Shown here: one piece after another, positions 18,205 through 30,155 of the stretch
Numbering within the stretch: the stretch's first letter is position 1
Layout of the letters: the number at the start of each line of letters is the position of its first letter
Source: Liquidambar formosana
Lineage: Eukaryota; Streptophyta; Magnoliopsida; Saxifragales; Altingiaceae
Direction of reading: 5' to 3'
Assembly: GCA_039720395.1 (NCBI GenBank)
Contig: CM077831.1
Span: 1,523,001-1,587,000 of the forward strand
Length of the DNA: 64,000 nucleotides
The notes under the pieces: model-generated
Seen by the model: the letters and a program-made list of their open reading frames with translations, nothing else
Databases searched by the model: none
What the model was told of the DNA's origin: nothing
Program-made: the position numbers and the translations under genes

Positions 18205-20160
18205 CATAATTGGATTAAGATGCTAGAACAGAAGGAAGAAGGAGAAGAACACCATGGAGGCTGAATCTGGGTTTTAGAACCCTAAGGTTCTTGCAATTAA
18301 TTCTAATTAAAGCTGCTGTATTTATGATGGAAAATCATTATAGGATCATTATATATCATGTGTATATGATTTTCTTTAAGTTTCAAAAAGGTTTTGATGG
18401 AAAAAGATTCAAAAAGTTTGAAAATTTTTCATGAACAGCATAGCAGATTTTCTCTGCAGAAAAGTCATCAATGGAGTTTTGATTAGAACTTAAGTTAGGG
18501 AACTCCAAATTGCATGAAACCAATTGCATTAGTTTCCTAAGACATGTAGGATACTGGGAAAATTCGTTTGGTAGCCTAATTCATTCATCTTGCTGGGTTT
18601 TAAATCAATTTTTGACCATGGACAGTGTGCTGTCAAATTCTGGGCAGCCTACTGTTGTTTTAATTGTTTAGAACAATTGGTGATGATTTGATCATCCAAA
18701 CCTCTTCTATTAGCTTAGTATTTCATGTAGGGACATGATACAAAAGCTGGTTTCAATGGAGGAGTCGAATTGATAAGGTTTTAGAAGCTATTGTGACCTT
18801 GAAGGTCTGCAACAATGGCTCCAGCAATGGGTTTTGGAAACCCTAATTGTTCTTGATGATGGCAGCCACTTCCACCACTTCTCACGTGTCCAGAGGCTTG
18901 TCCCACACCCCTAGGATGTTCTCCCATGACTGGCCATGGCCTCCCACAGTCGTTGGTGGCCATGGCAGCCTAGCCAAGCTCAGGCAGCCCCCTGGTAGTG
19001 ACGGCTGCATAGAGTTAAGGATGAAACCCTAATTTTGAGTTAATGATGAAACCCTAATTTCATTATGGCATTAATTAAAACCCTAATTGGAATATTAATT
19101 ACCTTAATTAAGAGTTAATGATTGGTCATTAAATGACCAATCATGGTTATTGATTGTTAGGGCATAATTAATACCATTAATGATGTCTAGGGTTAGGGTT
19201 TTGGAAACCCTAATTAGTGTAATTAATTAAGGGTAATTAATACCCTATTTGGCATTAATTAAACCCTAATCCCTTTTATTAAATACCATATGAACCTAGG
19301 GTTTTAATGATTGGACATTAAATGACCAATCATAAGGCATTTAATGATTAGGGCTTGCATTTAGGGTTTAGGGTTATGCATTTAGGGTTTAGGGTTTTAG
19401 GAAACCCTAATACACTAATTCATCATTTTAATGATTTTATTTAATTCCTATATTAATTATTTAATTAATATTGATTAATTTTATACTGTTTTAAATGGTT
19501 TAAAACACAATTAGGGATTAAATTAAAATCTGGAAATTCTTAATTAAATGAAATTGTTTTGTTTAATTAAGGAAACCCTAATATTGGATATTAGAGTTAT
19601 TTTAGGAAACTTTATATGTTTCTATTAATTTGATTAATTGAAACTAAATGTCTTAAATGTTAAGACTTTATTTAATTCTGGATATTTTTGTTTAAACCTA
19701 ATAAGATTAGGATGCATTAATGAGATTAATGTAAATCATTCAAGAGAATTACCATAATGCCCATATGTTTTAATGCTTACAGTTTTTTTCATTACTTTAT
19801 GCAATGTGATTGTATGTTTGTGATTGGATGATGATTATGGACTATACCCCTTAAACCAATTGTGATTGGCCGTCTTATGAATGGGTTGTAATAATTTTTC
19901 AAGAGTTGTAATTTTATTATGGTGATGTAATTTATTATTTGGGGCTTGCATGCCACCTTCCCTCTCTCTCTATCATTCTCTTATGTACCCCACATTCCCC
20001 TTATGTATCCCTTTCTTTAAATTATGTAAATGTTATGTAATCGAGAGTGCACTAAGGAGCATGGTGGACCCAAAGGAGCATGATAGAGCCCAACAAGCCA
20101 ATGGTGGAGACCATCAAGCCAAGGGAGCAGATTGAAGGACTTGAAAGCTTAGAGAAGTGT
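18205..20160. other. AT-rich non-coding region, probably copia leader
   Basis: No coding region or LTR signature is recognised. The segment is rich in ATTAAT and AAACCCTAA-like words. It contains inverted repeats such as ATGATTGGTCAT/ATGACCAATCAT near 19110-19145 and short telomere-like runs. Assignment to the copia leader rests only on its position between Element 1 and the copia coding relic. Confidence 0.4.
19188..19406 (+). repeat. Short telomere-like TTTAGGG runs
   Basis: Two to four imperfect TTTAGGG/TTAGGG units occur at about 19188-19202 and 19360-19406. They are too few for an interstitial telomere and may reflect the common plant word AAACCCTAA. Confidence 0.4.
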
Positions 20161-20701
20161 TTCAAGAAAGCATGCATGTTACGAATGGTTTATTTTACGA
20201 TCACCTACACCCACCTTAGACCTTGGATTCAATCTATTGGCTTGGATTGAATCCTCTCAAAGTCCATAATCATCATAGTGGGAGCTTTAATTTATGAGAT
20301 AATTGTATTAGCTCCAATACCATAGTTTGGTATATGTTACCTATTCACTTAGGGACTAATATCAAAATATGGTACTTTATATATGTTGATATATAATAGC
20401 ATGTGATGTATGATTTATAATAGCATGAGATGTATGATTATAAATAGCATAATTTATATGTTTAAATTTTGATACATAGGATGCATGTTAATTTGATGAG
20501 ACCCTTTAAAACCCCTCTTATTTTAATATTAAGTTGAAAATGAAGAAATCATAGGGAATGAATTCTTCATTGCCTTCCATCATTATAGGATCATCTAACG
20601 TCCCTTAATGTGGGTACCTGGCTGCAGACATGTAGGAGCTACCCATGTTAAAGACATTACTTGAAACTATCACATATGAGATATCATGGGGTGCCTAAAC
20701 T

Positions 20702-20925
20702 GGTATATACCAAGAAACTAACATGTGAGGTATATATTTGGCGAAACATACCTGTGTGAATGATGGGTTTAACTTAACTAGGGAAGTATTCCAAGAAACT
20801 AACATGTGAGGTGTATGTTCCCTAGAGGCAAAACGATTGGAACTTGCTTATGAAGCAATAGACAAAGAGTTGTCTTCTTATTGTGGGTTAGAAGCCAAGA
20901 AACTAACATGTGAGGCTTCTAGGTC
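20702..20925. repeat. Three hairpins with constant loop and different stems in copia leader
   Basis: The loop AAGAAACTAACATGTGA occurs at about 20712, 20794 and 20896. It is flanked by TATATACC/GGTATATA in the first, CTAGGGAA...TTCCCTAG (plus CC/GG) in the second and TAGAAGCC/GGCTTCTA in the third. The loops are identical by eye while the stems differ but remain complementary. Confidence 0.75.
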
Positions 20926-21199
20926 ACAGTGGGACCCCAATCCCCATTAGGAATGAGATTCCCGAATTCCATTAGAGGGTGTATGGAATTTGATAAAATA
21001 GTGGGAGGTACCATATGATTAAAGACCCAATCATTATGGATAAAAATGAAATCTAATTCTCTGTTTATGTAGATTACCTAATTACTCACCTCAAAACCCC
21101 TATTTCCTAATATATAGGATATTGATAGTTTGACTAAACCCGATTTCTTTGATTGACTTAGGAAATTGAGAATTGTTCTCAATTTCAAAAGATTGTTTA
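20926..21199 (+). other. Copia leader, no recognised content
   Basis: AT-rich sequence between the hairpins and the first weak coding traces. Nothing specific is recognised. Confidence 0.3.
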
Positions 21200-23970
21200 T
21201 ATGCTATTAGGCCTTTTATTAAAGGCCCTCCATAAAACATCCTAAGAAGAAAAAGACACTATGCGCAATTGGCATCTTGTTGTCATGCTATATGATAGTA
21301 TTGATGACTAATGAGCTTCAGAAGCAAAATTAGTCAATGCAAGTGCCTTTGATGTCCTACATCACATACAAAGGTTATATTGTGAGTAAAACAATACTAT
21401 AAAGTATAGTACTTGTAAAGGACTTCTTCTGGACTAGGATGTAATAAAAGTTGTTTATTAATAATCATTTTTTTGAAAATGATTAATCACATAGAATAGC
21501 TTGAGAAGCTAGATGTGATTTAAAATGGAAGCATAGAGGAAAGCAAATCTTGAAAAGTCAAAGACAAAGAAATATAATTATTTTGTAGTAAACATAAGGT
21601 ATTGTAAATGGAAATTGATAAAGTATTAGTCTTCCTAGAAGAACCAAACTTTTGAAGTTTTGGTTCATGCTCTAAACTAAATTATTGGTTAGTTCTGCTT
21701 CTTGGTTTTTGGATTATAGTGTAATCTAAATGGAAGCAGAAAGTTAAGTAGATAATAAGTTACCTTTAAAAATTTTAATAGAGCAAGAGTTGCTAGATTA
21801 ATTTTGGGAACTTATTTCTTAACTAGGTCATTTAAGACATTCTAGAAATTTGATTTCTGAATTTAAATGACTAATTAGAGCGAATGCAACGTATTCCGAG
21901 AATACAAGAGATGTAGAGACTCTCATTTAAATGTAACGATTATGACTTGGTTATGAGATGACCAAACCCATCTTTTACTTGGTGAAGTGAAAGAGTTACA
22001 TTTATAATTTGACTAATACATTATGATGTATATAGTCATGTAGAGCATGCATTCAATTACAGTAGACTCATCTTAGAATACCATAGCTCAATGGTGAATC
22101 TAAGAGGACGAATTGAACCCTATTAAGATATGGTTTGATCCATGATGAGTTTTACTAATGTATCCATCTAGGATATACCTTAAAATTGCTACATATTGAT
22201 AATTTAGGGTTCACTCCAGTTTTGTCCCAATTATATCAGATATGATATGGGAAGTAACCCAACTTAAAGAAGTTAATGCTTGGGCTTGTGCTACGTTTGT
22301 CTGGAAACATAATGTAGACAATCTGGAAATAAGGTCAAGTAAGTGTTGAATTGTGGTATATCCCAAAAGTGGTTGGGATAGTATTTCTATTACTCTAATG
22401 AATAAAAGTTGTCCATTAGGATGTTTGCTGGATTTTCTTGAGAAAGAGTTCATTCACGAAAGATGCAAAAGTAGATAGAATTTATAGAATTGTCTATAAA
22501 GCCACAAACGAACAAAGATCCAACCTTTGTCTCTCTTGAGACAAAAACCCTTAAATACACTACAATCTTTTCATAGATCAAATTGGATATTTCTTAACAT
22601 AAGAGAGATATTGTATCTCTATTAGAATGTGAAAGAATTGTTCTTTGGTGATAAAGATCACCAAGATAATCCTATTGATTATGACTAGACGATGTTTCAC
22701 ATCAACTCGAGAAATGACTAAGAGTCATTAAATCCAATATGGATAGGTAGAGACCTAAAAGGCTTGGCTATTTAAGAATGTTTTCAACATAGGCAAAAAG
22801 TTGTCTATAAAGAAACTTGTTTGATAATAGTTATGCTGAAATCCATTTGGATCTTGTTATCTATAAACACACATTTTGAATATAAGATATGTCAAAAAGG
22901 ATATAAAGATGTTATATCAAATGGTGAAAAACCATAAAAGTGTGTAAGTTATAGAAGTCTATTAATAGACTACAAGGTTCTCATAATTAGAACATCTATA
23001 AAGTTGAGGTAATCAAATTGTTTGATTTCTCTCATTGTATAGATGGACCATGAGTGTATAAAAGGTTAGTGGGAGTGCGATCGTTTTTCTTTATCCTAAG
23101 TATGGATGACATCATAATCATTATGAATGATATATGAATGTTATCTAATGTAAAGTTTTAGTTTTTGGAGAAAAACTAATTCATGAAAGATTTGGCAAAA
23201 GCATCCAATAAGATCTATAGAGATAGATCATATAGATTGCTAAGTATCTCCAAATCATCAAACATAGTTGAAATGTTGAAGGAGTTCAACATGGAGAATT
23301 CTAAGGGAGGTCTGATTTACTTCAGATAAGAATTCATTATTCAAGGGCATGTGCCCTAGGATAACACAAGTAAGATTCTTAAAGTGTTAAGAAGCCTTAT
23401 TTTACACTATGTATTGAACCTGATATCTATTATGTTGTAATTGTTACAAATAGTTATCAATCAATTCAAATTTGGAATATTGGATTGTATATGGAAATTG
23501 TAAACTCATAGTAGATGGGTATATGGATTTGGATATAATCCATATGGGGTATATTTTATATTCACTTTAGTTGGTGAAATACTTAATGGAAGAACTGTAT
23601 GAAAGATACAGTGGATTCCATTATTAAGGGTGAATTAATTGTTGCATTGTCTAGGAGACTGTTTGGATCTATAAGTTCATTTAGAACTTAGAGTTGTTCC
23701 TTCCATTGAGTTGCCCACACCTTGTTTTGTGACAACAATGGGTCTATAGCTCAAGTATAGGAATCACGGTCTCATCAAAAGTCCAAACACATAGAGCGGC
23801 AATTCCAAGTGGTTAGAGGAATCATTGGAAAAGGTAATAGATACATTACAGAAGATAGTATCTACATAAGTTTTTGTAGACCTACTGACTAAAGCTTTAA
23901 AACATAATTGGTTATGTCTAAGACCAACATCTTGAGAAGATAGGTATGCGATACATGGTCGATTGGCTTT
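21200..23970 (+). pseudogene. Degraded copia gag-pol
   Basis: No long frame survives. Short in-frame patches support copia. An RT YVDD-region remnant (MDDIIIIMN) lies at about 23102-23130, followed by an IYRDRSYRLLS-like segment. An RNase H end (HIERQFQVVRGI) lies near 23788, and VDLLTKALKHN at 23876-23908 corresponds to the usual ADPLTK motif. Gag and integrase positions upstream are guesses. Frameshifts and stops are far denser than in Element 4, which seems to host this copy. Confidence 0.65.
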
Positions 23971-23975
23971 AGTGC

Positions 23976-23986
23976 AAGTGGGAGAT
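23976..23986 (+). other. Copia polypurine tract
   Basis: AAGTGGGAGAT lies directly before the TGTTAGG start of the 3' LTR, the usual copia arrangement. Confidence 0.8.
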
Positions 23987-25033
23987 TGTTAGGATTATGC
24001 CCTAGAGCCAATCATAGAGATGATTGTTTAGGGATTAGGAACAATCATTTGATTTCATTTATGTATGTCACATTTATTATTGATTTAATAAAAGGGCTTA
24101 TTCTATTATGTTTATATGCATCATTTATATTTACATAATATGTCCATGGAGTTAGAGTTGAGAATATGGAATTACAAAGAGTTGTAATTTTGAGACTATA
24201 GATATATCTCTGTACTAAACTCCTAAAGCATTCCTAGTTGAAGGTTCACTATGATGGACAATAATGAACCATAGGACTAGCACATGTTAGGTTGACTCTA
24301 TAGGAGGATAGCTAGTCTCAAGCTATTTGTGTGGAGACACTACAACCAACAAGTGGGTGCCTATTACTAGAATAGGTACACTGAATGTGACCAAAGATAT
24401 GAGATCAACTGAATGGAGTTTTATCCTGCCTGTCAATCAGTTTCTCATTGTTATAGTGGTACAAGTAATCCTTAGACCTGAGACACCATAGTTGTCTTAT
24501 GCATGTAGCTTTAGAAGTTTGATAACACTAAGTGCAAATCCTATTCAGGGGTTTGCAAAGGTGTTCATTGGCCCTACTGCTATGTGTATGAAGGCATGTG
24601 AGTGATCAACAAGGGATCCATCACTCTCAGGAAAAAGAGAGAGAATGTCTCATATAGCATTCATAATATAACTCATTAAATCCATGGCCATGGTAGGATG
24701 AATATGAAAAGAGTTTCATGAGTTCATCAATGAGTTGATATCTATGAATGAGTATAAAGTAATTGAACTAGGGACTTGATAGACTTCCATGTCCTATTAG
24801 TTCAATTGGAGACATTGTGTTGAAGGAAGGATGCAATTGTAACCTATAAACTATAACAGAAGGGTTCTTTGTAAATGACTATTCACCTCATTAAGGACCA
24901 CACCATGAGCCATATGCTAGGTGTTACTCATGGTTAGTAGAAGCCCTAATTGATATAAGTGAGTTATAATCAATTAGGGAATTGGAAGGAGTTCCAATTA
25001 GACCCTAAATGGAAAGAGTTCCATTGTGCACAC
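23987..25033 (+). repeat. Copia 3' LTR, left part
   Basis: Starts TGTTAGGATTATGCCCTAG and is interrupted after CACAC (25029-25033) by Element 2. It continues at 37797. Confidence 0.8.
25029..25033. repeat. Target site duplication of Element 2, left copy
   Basis: CACAC directly precedes the LTR and is matched by CACAC at 37792-37796. The perfect 5-bp duplication shows Element 2 is one complete insertion. Confidence 0.9.
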
Positions 25034-25089
25034 TGTGGACCCCAAAAAAGAGTTACAAGGCCCACGGGAAGGTTTAAAAGTCGCCAGTC
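25034..25089 (-). other. Extra LTR end with fossil primer site
   Basis: In element sense the LTR first reaches GGGTCCACA (25090), then GAC TGGCGACTTTTAAACC resembling a primer site (25086-25071), and then a second GGGGTCCACA end at 25034. Element 1 has only one such end. The same arrangement is at 34823-34878, 40848-40901 and 50776-50829. Confidence 0.75.
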
Positions 25090-27193
25090 TGTGGACCCAG
25101 GAAAAGAGGGCCCACGAATGGGTTTGGAAAAAGAAAGGAGTCGCCACCTTATTTTTTAAAGGAAACAAGGAAAACCCTAAAAAACAGTTTTGTTTTAGGA
25201 AAACAAAAGATTGACTCCATGTTTAAAATGGTAAGGCAAAAAGTCTTTTGGAAACCAGAGAATTCGGGGATTCGGAGGCTAAGTTACGATATGGGAAGGT
25301 TCTAGGCAAAGCCTATAGGCACCCATATCGCCCTAAACGGTCTCTTAATTTAATTGGGCTAAATCAAAGTCTTAATCACACACAAATCAACAGTTATCAT
25401 CACAAGACAGCATGCATATCATTCATCCATTCATCCATATAATCAAGTAAATCAAAAAACAAAAAAAGAAAGAGGGAGGGGAGAAAACCTAGGATACTTA
25501 GTATCCTAGGGCGGACTTGAACCTCACAAGGAGCGCCTACGTACCATGTATGGAAATACATGGATCAAAGTCCACGTAGTTCGAAAGGGAATAGGGTTAT
25601 AACCTAATAGAGGCCTATGGTAAACCCTAAGTTTCCTTTCAAGTAAAACATAGTAAGTTTCCAAAATAAATGATTCTCAAAAGATTTTTGGTAAAACATG
25701 GAATTTTGATAAGAAATGGAAACCTTGATTCAAAAGGTATTTGTTATTGAAAGGAAACTATAAGGATTGCCATGTTCCCCTATTAGGAAATAACCCTAGG
25801 GGGGAGAAAGGGAAAGTTTCAAAGGAAGGAAAGAAGGGTGAATTGGGGCACCCTCATACCCTACTTACCTTTAAGCAAAAAGCAACTTGTCAAAATAACC
25901 ACCCTATTGCATAGGGTAATTATCTTATTTGCAAGATTTCATCTCACAATAGCCAAAATAACCACCCCACATTGGTGGGGTAGTTGCACCTGTTGTACCT
26001 GTCAAAGCACCTGCAATTTCCATGCAAAACATACCAAAATACCAACCAACCAAGCTAGATTCCAAATCAAGCCATTATCATGCTTAAACATAAGCAAACA
26101 CATGCTCAAAACTCATCATTAAAGCCATTAAATAGATCTGGACAGAATTGAAATAGAGTTTAAAATCAACCATAAATCATGTAAACAACATGAATCATAA
26201 GCTAACTAAAACCCTAATTCAACCCTATATGCAATGACATGTAAAAACCCTAAAATCAACTATATGAATGCTAGAAATATCATAGTTACCTAATATGGAA
26301 CACATATGCAGCAACTATGAAGAAAAAAAAACAGGGAAAATCCCTAACCAAACATGCTATATGCAACTAAACCCACACAAGGATGATAAAAACCCTAAAA
26401 TCACAATGATGCATAAAATCACATGAAATAACCTTCTAACATACTAATCAGCCCATGAATATGATCCTAAACATGCATACTAGCTAATAGAAGCAGCAAA
26501 ATACAATAAAAACACAAGCTTTAATATGCAAAAGAGTTATATCATGCAGAAAACCAATTTCAGCACCTAAGAAACCCTAAAGTCCCAAACATGCAGTAAA
26601 TCACATGGAATAGCATCCTAGCATACTAAACAGCCCATGAATATGATCAAAAACATACATTCTAGCTAGTAGAAGCAGCAAAACATAATAAAAGTACCAG
26701 CTTGAACATGGAATAATGCTATCTTATGCAAAAAGCCTAGTTTGAATGAAAGAGAGAAAGGGGAAGAGGTATACCTATGGTGGCTGCTGTAGAGAGTCCT
26801 CCTCTTCTTATTGTACTGCTGGAAATTCCTTCCTTCAAGCCTTCAAGCAATGCTCTAGCCCTCCTTCAAGCCTTTCCTCACACTCTCTCACTCAAAGTAT
26901 AGGTTAAACTACCCTAAGGATGGCTGCCATAGCCTCCAAGTCTCACACATGCCTCACACTTCATAAATTGCCTCCCCTATTGCTGAAGTATAAGGGGGTA
27001 TTTATAGGGATTGAGGGAAAACCCTCAATGGTTGGGATTAAAACCCTAGGGATTGATCCAAGGGCTCTTAGAGGTTCCCTTGGGGCTCAAGTAGGTCAAA
27101 TAGGGCTGAAATTAGGGTTAAATGGCGGCTGGAGGCGAGCAAATCCGAGGAAATAGGGAGGGAGCCGCGTCAAAGCTCAAAAAAGGAAAGTGG

Positions 27194-27294
27194 CTCGGGT
27201 GACCACCTGGGGCTGGGCGGCTAGCCTCCTGGCCTTGGGCGGCTGACCACCTGGGCTGGGCGGTTAGCCGCCAGGCCCCAGATGGTCACCCGAG
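27194..27294. repeat. 101-bp GC-rich palindromic module in U3
   Basis: It has the same outer arms (CTCGGGTGACC...GGTCACCCGAG) as the 80-bp palindrome of Element 1 but a longer, altered centre. Counterparts are at 36982-37082, 43355-43455 and 53284-53384. Confidence 0.85.
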
Positions 27295-28129
27295 CGCGCC
27301 ATCAGCAATTGCCTTATTTGAGCCCTTTCAGCTTCCAAATGTGTTTCGGGGGTCAAACGGAGTCCGATTTTGACGAAACGAAGGCCAAAACGACCGTGCT
27401 TCGATGAGGAATGTAATTTAAGACATTTTAGGGCAAAAATCCCTAGCCATGGCTGCATGGTTGGGTTTTACAAAGGCTGCTAACCGCTAGGCACCACCGT
27501 CGCTAAGCTTAGGTATGCACATATGGTCGCACCGAATGCTTTCCAATTCAAAATTCAACCTTCCAAAACATCTTTGGGAATGAAATTAAGACTAATTAAA
27601 GTCAAATGGGTGGGAATTGAGTGAAAATCATGAGCCAATTTGAGCCAACCCGAAGTGGGTCTCTTAACCAACGTGAACCGTATTGAGCCATTTTAATCCC
27701 GAACCATCAATTCATCAAATTGAACCCATAAATACCTCAAATGCATTCTCATGAACTCGAATTGACAACTTGGAGATCATTTCAAGGTTAAATAGAAAGT
27801 TCGTGACCTAAAAGACGGTTATGCCCCTCAAGTCACAAAAGTTCTTATTAACCCTCAAGATCAACTCCAAATTGAACCAAAATTCATATCCAATGTCCTT
27901 GTGATTCTAGAAAACTAATGCAAGTAACTAGACTCAAAAACAAAACAATAACCTACATGAAATGGTGAGCCCTAGTAAGGTGGTGCAAAAATGGGGTGTG
28001 ACAGAAGCCCCTCATTGGTGCAGCAAGTTTCACTTGCGAACCAATGATAAAAGAACATCCCATTTTTGCTTGGGAGAGTAATTGCATCAAATTCAAATGG
28101 AGAACTCCATCATCCTATGGAATTCATCA

Positions 28130-29650
28130 CATATCTTAAGCAATTAGAAGTCAATGTCTAGGTAAAGGTCATTACCTAGGACAAGTAGATGCAACTCTAA
28201 GTGAAAGTCAACACCTAAGATGAGTACAAGTCAATACTCGAAGAGAATAAAGATCAGTATTGGGAGTGAAAGTCAACACTCAGGATGAGTAACAGTCAAT
28301 ACTCGAAAGGAGTAGGGATAAATATGAGTGGAGGTCAACACTCGGAGTGAATACTAGTCATACTCAAAGGGAATAGGAATCAGTATTTGAAGTGAAGGTC
28401 AACACTCGGGGTGAGTACTAGTCAATACTCGAGACAAAAATGCTTTAATGATTAGAATGAGTATGGGTCAATACATAGGGTGAGTATGGGTCAATACTCA
28501 AGATGAATATGTGACAATATTCAGGGTAAGGATGGGTCAATACTTAGGATGAGTATATATCAGTACTCGGAATGAGTATAGGTCAATACTCAGGAGAGCC
28601 AATAAGACATCGTATGGGTAAGAGTCATTACTCAAACGAGAACCCATGATGGATAGAATTCAATATCCATACTGAAAATCTAAAAAGAAATTGCATGAAT
28701 AGAAGTCAATACTTAAAACACACAAGAAAGGGTCAATGCTTGCTATGAGTAAAGATCAATACTCATAAAGAAAAACTTACGAGCAAGGGTCATTGCTTGA
28801 AATGAGTAGGATTCAATACTCACAGAGAAAATCACTCGAGCAAGGGTCAATGCTCAAGATAAAATGTATATAAGCAAAGGTCAATGCTTGAAATGAGTAG
28901 GATTCAATACTCACAGAGAAAATTATTCGAGCAAAGGTCAATGCTCAAGATAAAATGTAAATAAGCAAAGGTCAATGCTTGAAATGAGTACGATTCAATA
29001 CTCACTGAGAAAATCATTCGAGCAAGGGTCAATGCTCAAGATAAAATGTATATAAGCAAAGTTCAATGCTTGAAATGAGTAGGATTCAATACTCACTGAG
29101 AAAATCATTCGAGCAAGGGTCAATGCTCAAGATAAAATGTATATAAGCAAAGGTTAATGCATGAAATGAGTAGGATTCAATACTTACAGAGAAAATCATT
29201 CGAGCAAGGGTCATTGCTCAAGATAAAATGTATATAAGCAGAGGTCAATGTTTGAAATGAGTAGGATTCAATACTCACAGAGAAAATTATTCGAGCAAGG
29301 GTCAATGCTCAAGATAAAATGTATACAAGCAAAGGTCAATGCTTAAAATGAGTAGGATTCAATACTCACTGAGAAAATCATTCGAGCAAGGGTCAATGCT
29401 CAAGATAAAATGTATATAAGCAAAGGTCAATGCTTAAAATGAGTAGGATTCAATATTCACTGAGAAAATCATTCGAGCAAGGGTCAATGCTCAAGATAAA
29501 ATGTATATAAGCAAAGGTCAATGCTTGAAATGAGTAGGAGTCAATACTCACGAAGAAAATTATATGAGCAAGGGTCAATGCTCAAGGTAAAATGTATATA
29601 AGCAAAGGTCAATGCTTGAAATGAGTACGAGTTAATACTCACTATATGAA
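28130..29650. repeat. Hairpin/tandem array with 91-bp higher-order unit (Element 2)
   Basis: It starts as loose hairpins of the form stem-8 nt-stem, with loops usually ending GTCAA. It becomes a 91-bp tandem unit from about 28870 (AAGCA at 28873 and 28964). Each unit holds AAGCA/TGCTT, GAGTA/TACTC and GAGCA/TGCTC hairpins. On the minus strand most loops read TTGACC or TTGACT, the W-box core. Confidence 0.85.
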
Positions 29651-29784
29651 CAAAAGTCACTGTTGGTGATGAATAGGGGTCAATACTCAAAGAATGCCGA
29701 GAGATTGCATAGGTAGAAGTCAATACCTAAAACAATAACATATGAATAGAGGAGGCATGATGAAGGGGTTTGGAATCAATACGA

Positions 29785-30155
29785 ACAAGGGTCAATGCTC
29801 GAGAGAAGAGTATTGGTGAATATTTAGGGACGAGTAGAGATGAATACTAGGAGTGAGTACATATGAATACCCAGGGATGAGTACATGTGAATACTCGAAG
29901 TGAGTACATGTGAATACTCGGGGATGAGTAGAGGTGAATACTCGGAGTGAGTACATGTGAATACTCGAGGATGAGTAGGGGTGAATACTCAGGGTGAGTA
30001 TTGGTGAATACTCGGGGATGAGTATGGGTGAATACTCAGGGTGAGTATTGGTGAATACTCGGGGTGAGTATATGTGAATACTCGGGGTGAGTACTGGTGA
30101 ATACTCAGGGTGAGTATATGTGAATACTCGGGGTGAGTACATGTGAATACTCGAG
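29785..30155. repeat. Short-period (about 23 bp) tandem array (Element 2)
   Basis: Repeated GAGTA-nnnntgaa-TACTC-ggggt units, each a 5-bp-stem inverted repeat. The minus-strand open frame over it is a repeat artefact with a 23-residue period. Confidence 0.85.

Larger units (their letters stand above)
25034..28003 (-). repeat. Element 2 3' LTR (2970 bp)
   Basis: TGTGGACCCC...GGTGTGACA. TATA box at 27006-26999, GC module 27194-27294. The first 56 bases are an extra LTR-end plus fossil primer site (see 25034-25089). Confidence 0.92.

Noticed and set aside
19360..19406. Interstitial telomere
   Set aside because: Only a few imperfect units; the word AAACCCTAA is common throughout this AT-rich DNA.
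22211..22453. 80-codon minus-strand frame in the copia relic
   Set aside because: Antisense to the degraded copia coding region; no domain recognised.
29792..30142. 116-codon minus-strand open frame with Tyr/Ser/Pro/His-rich repeats (and 45776-46103)
   Set aside because: It is produced by a 23-bp tandem repeat lacking stops; no start context, domain or conservation beyond the repeat.
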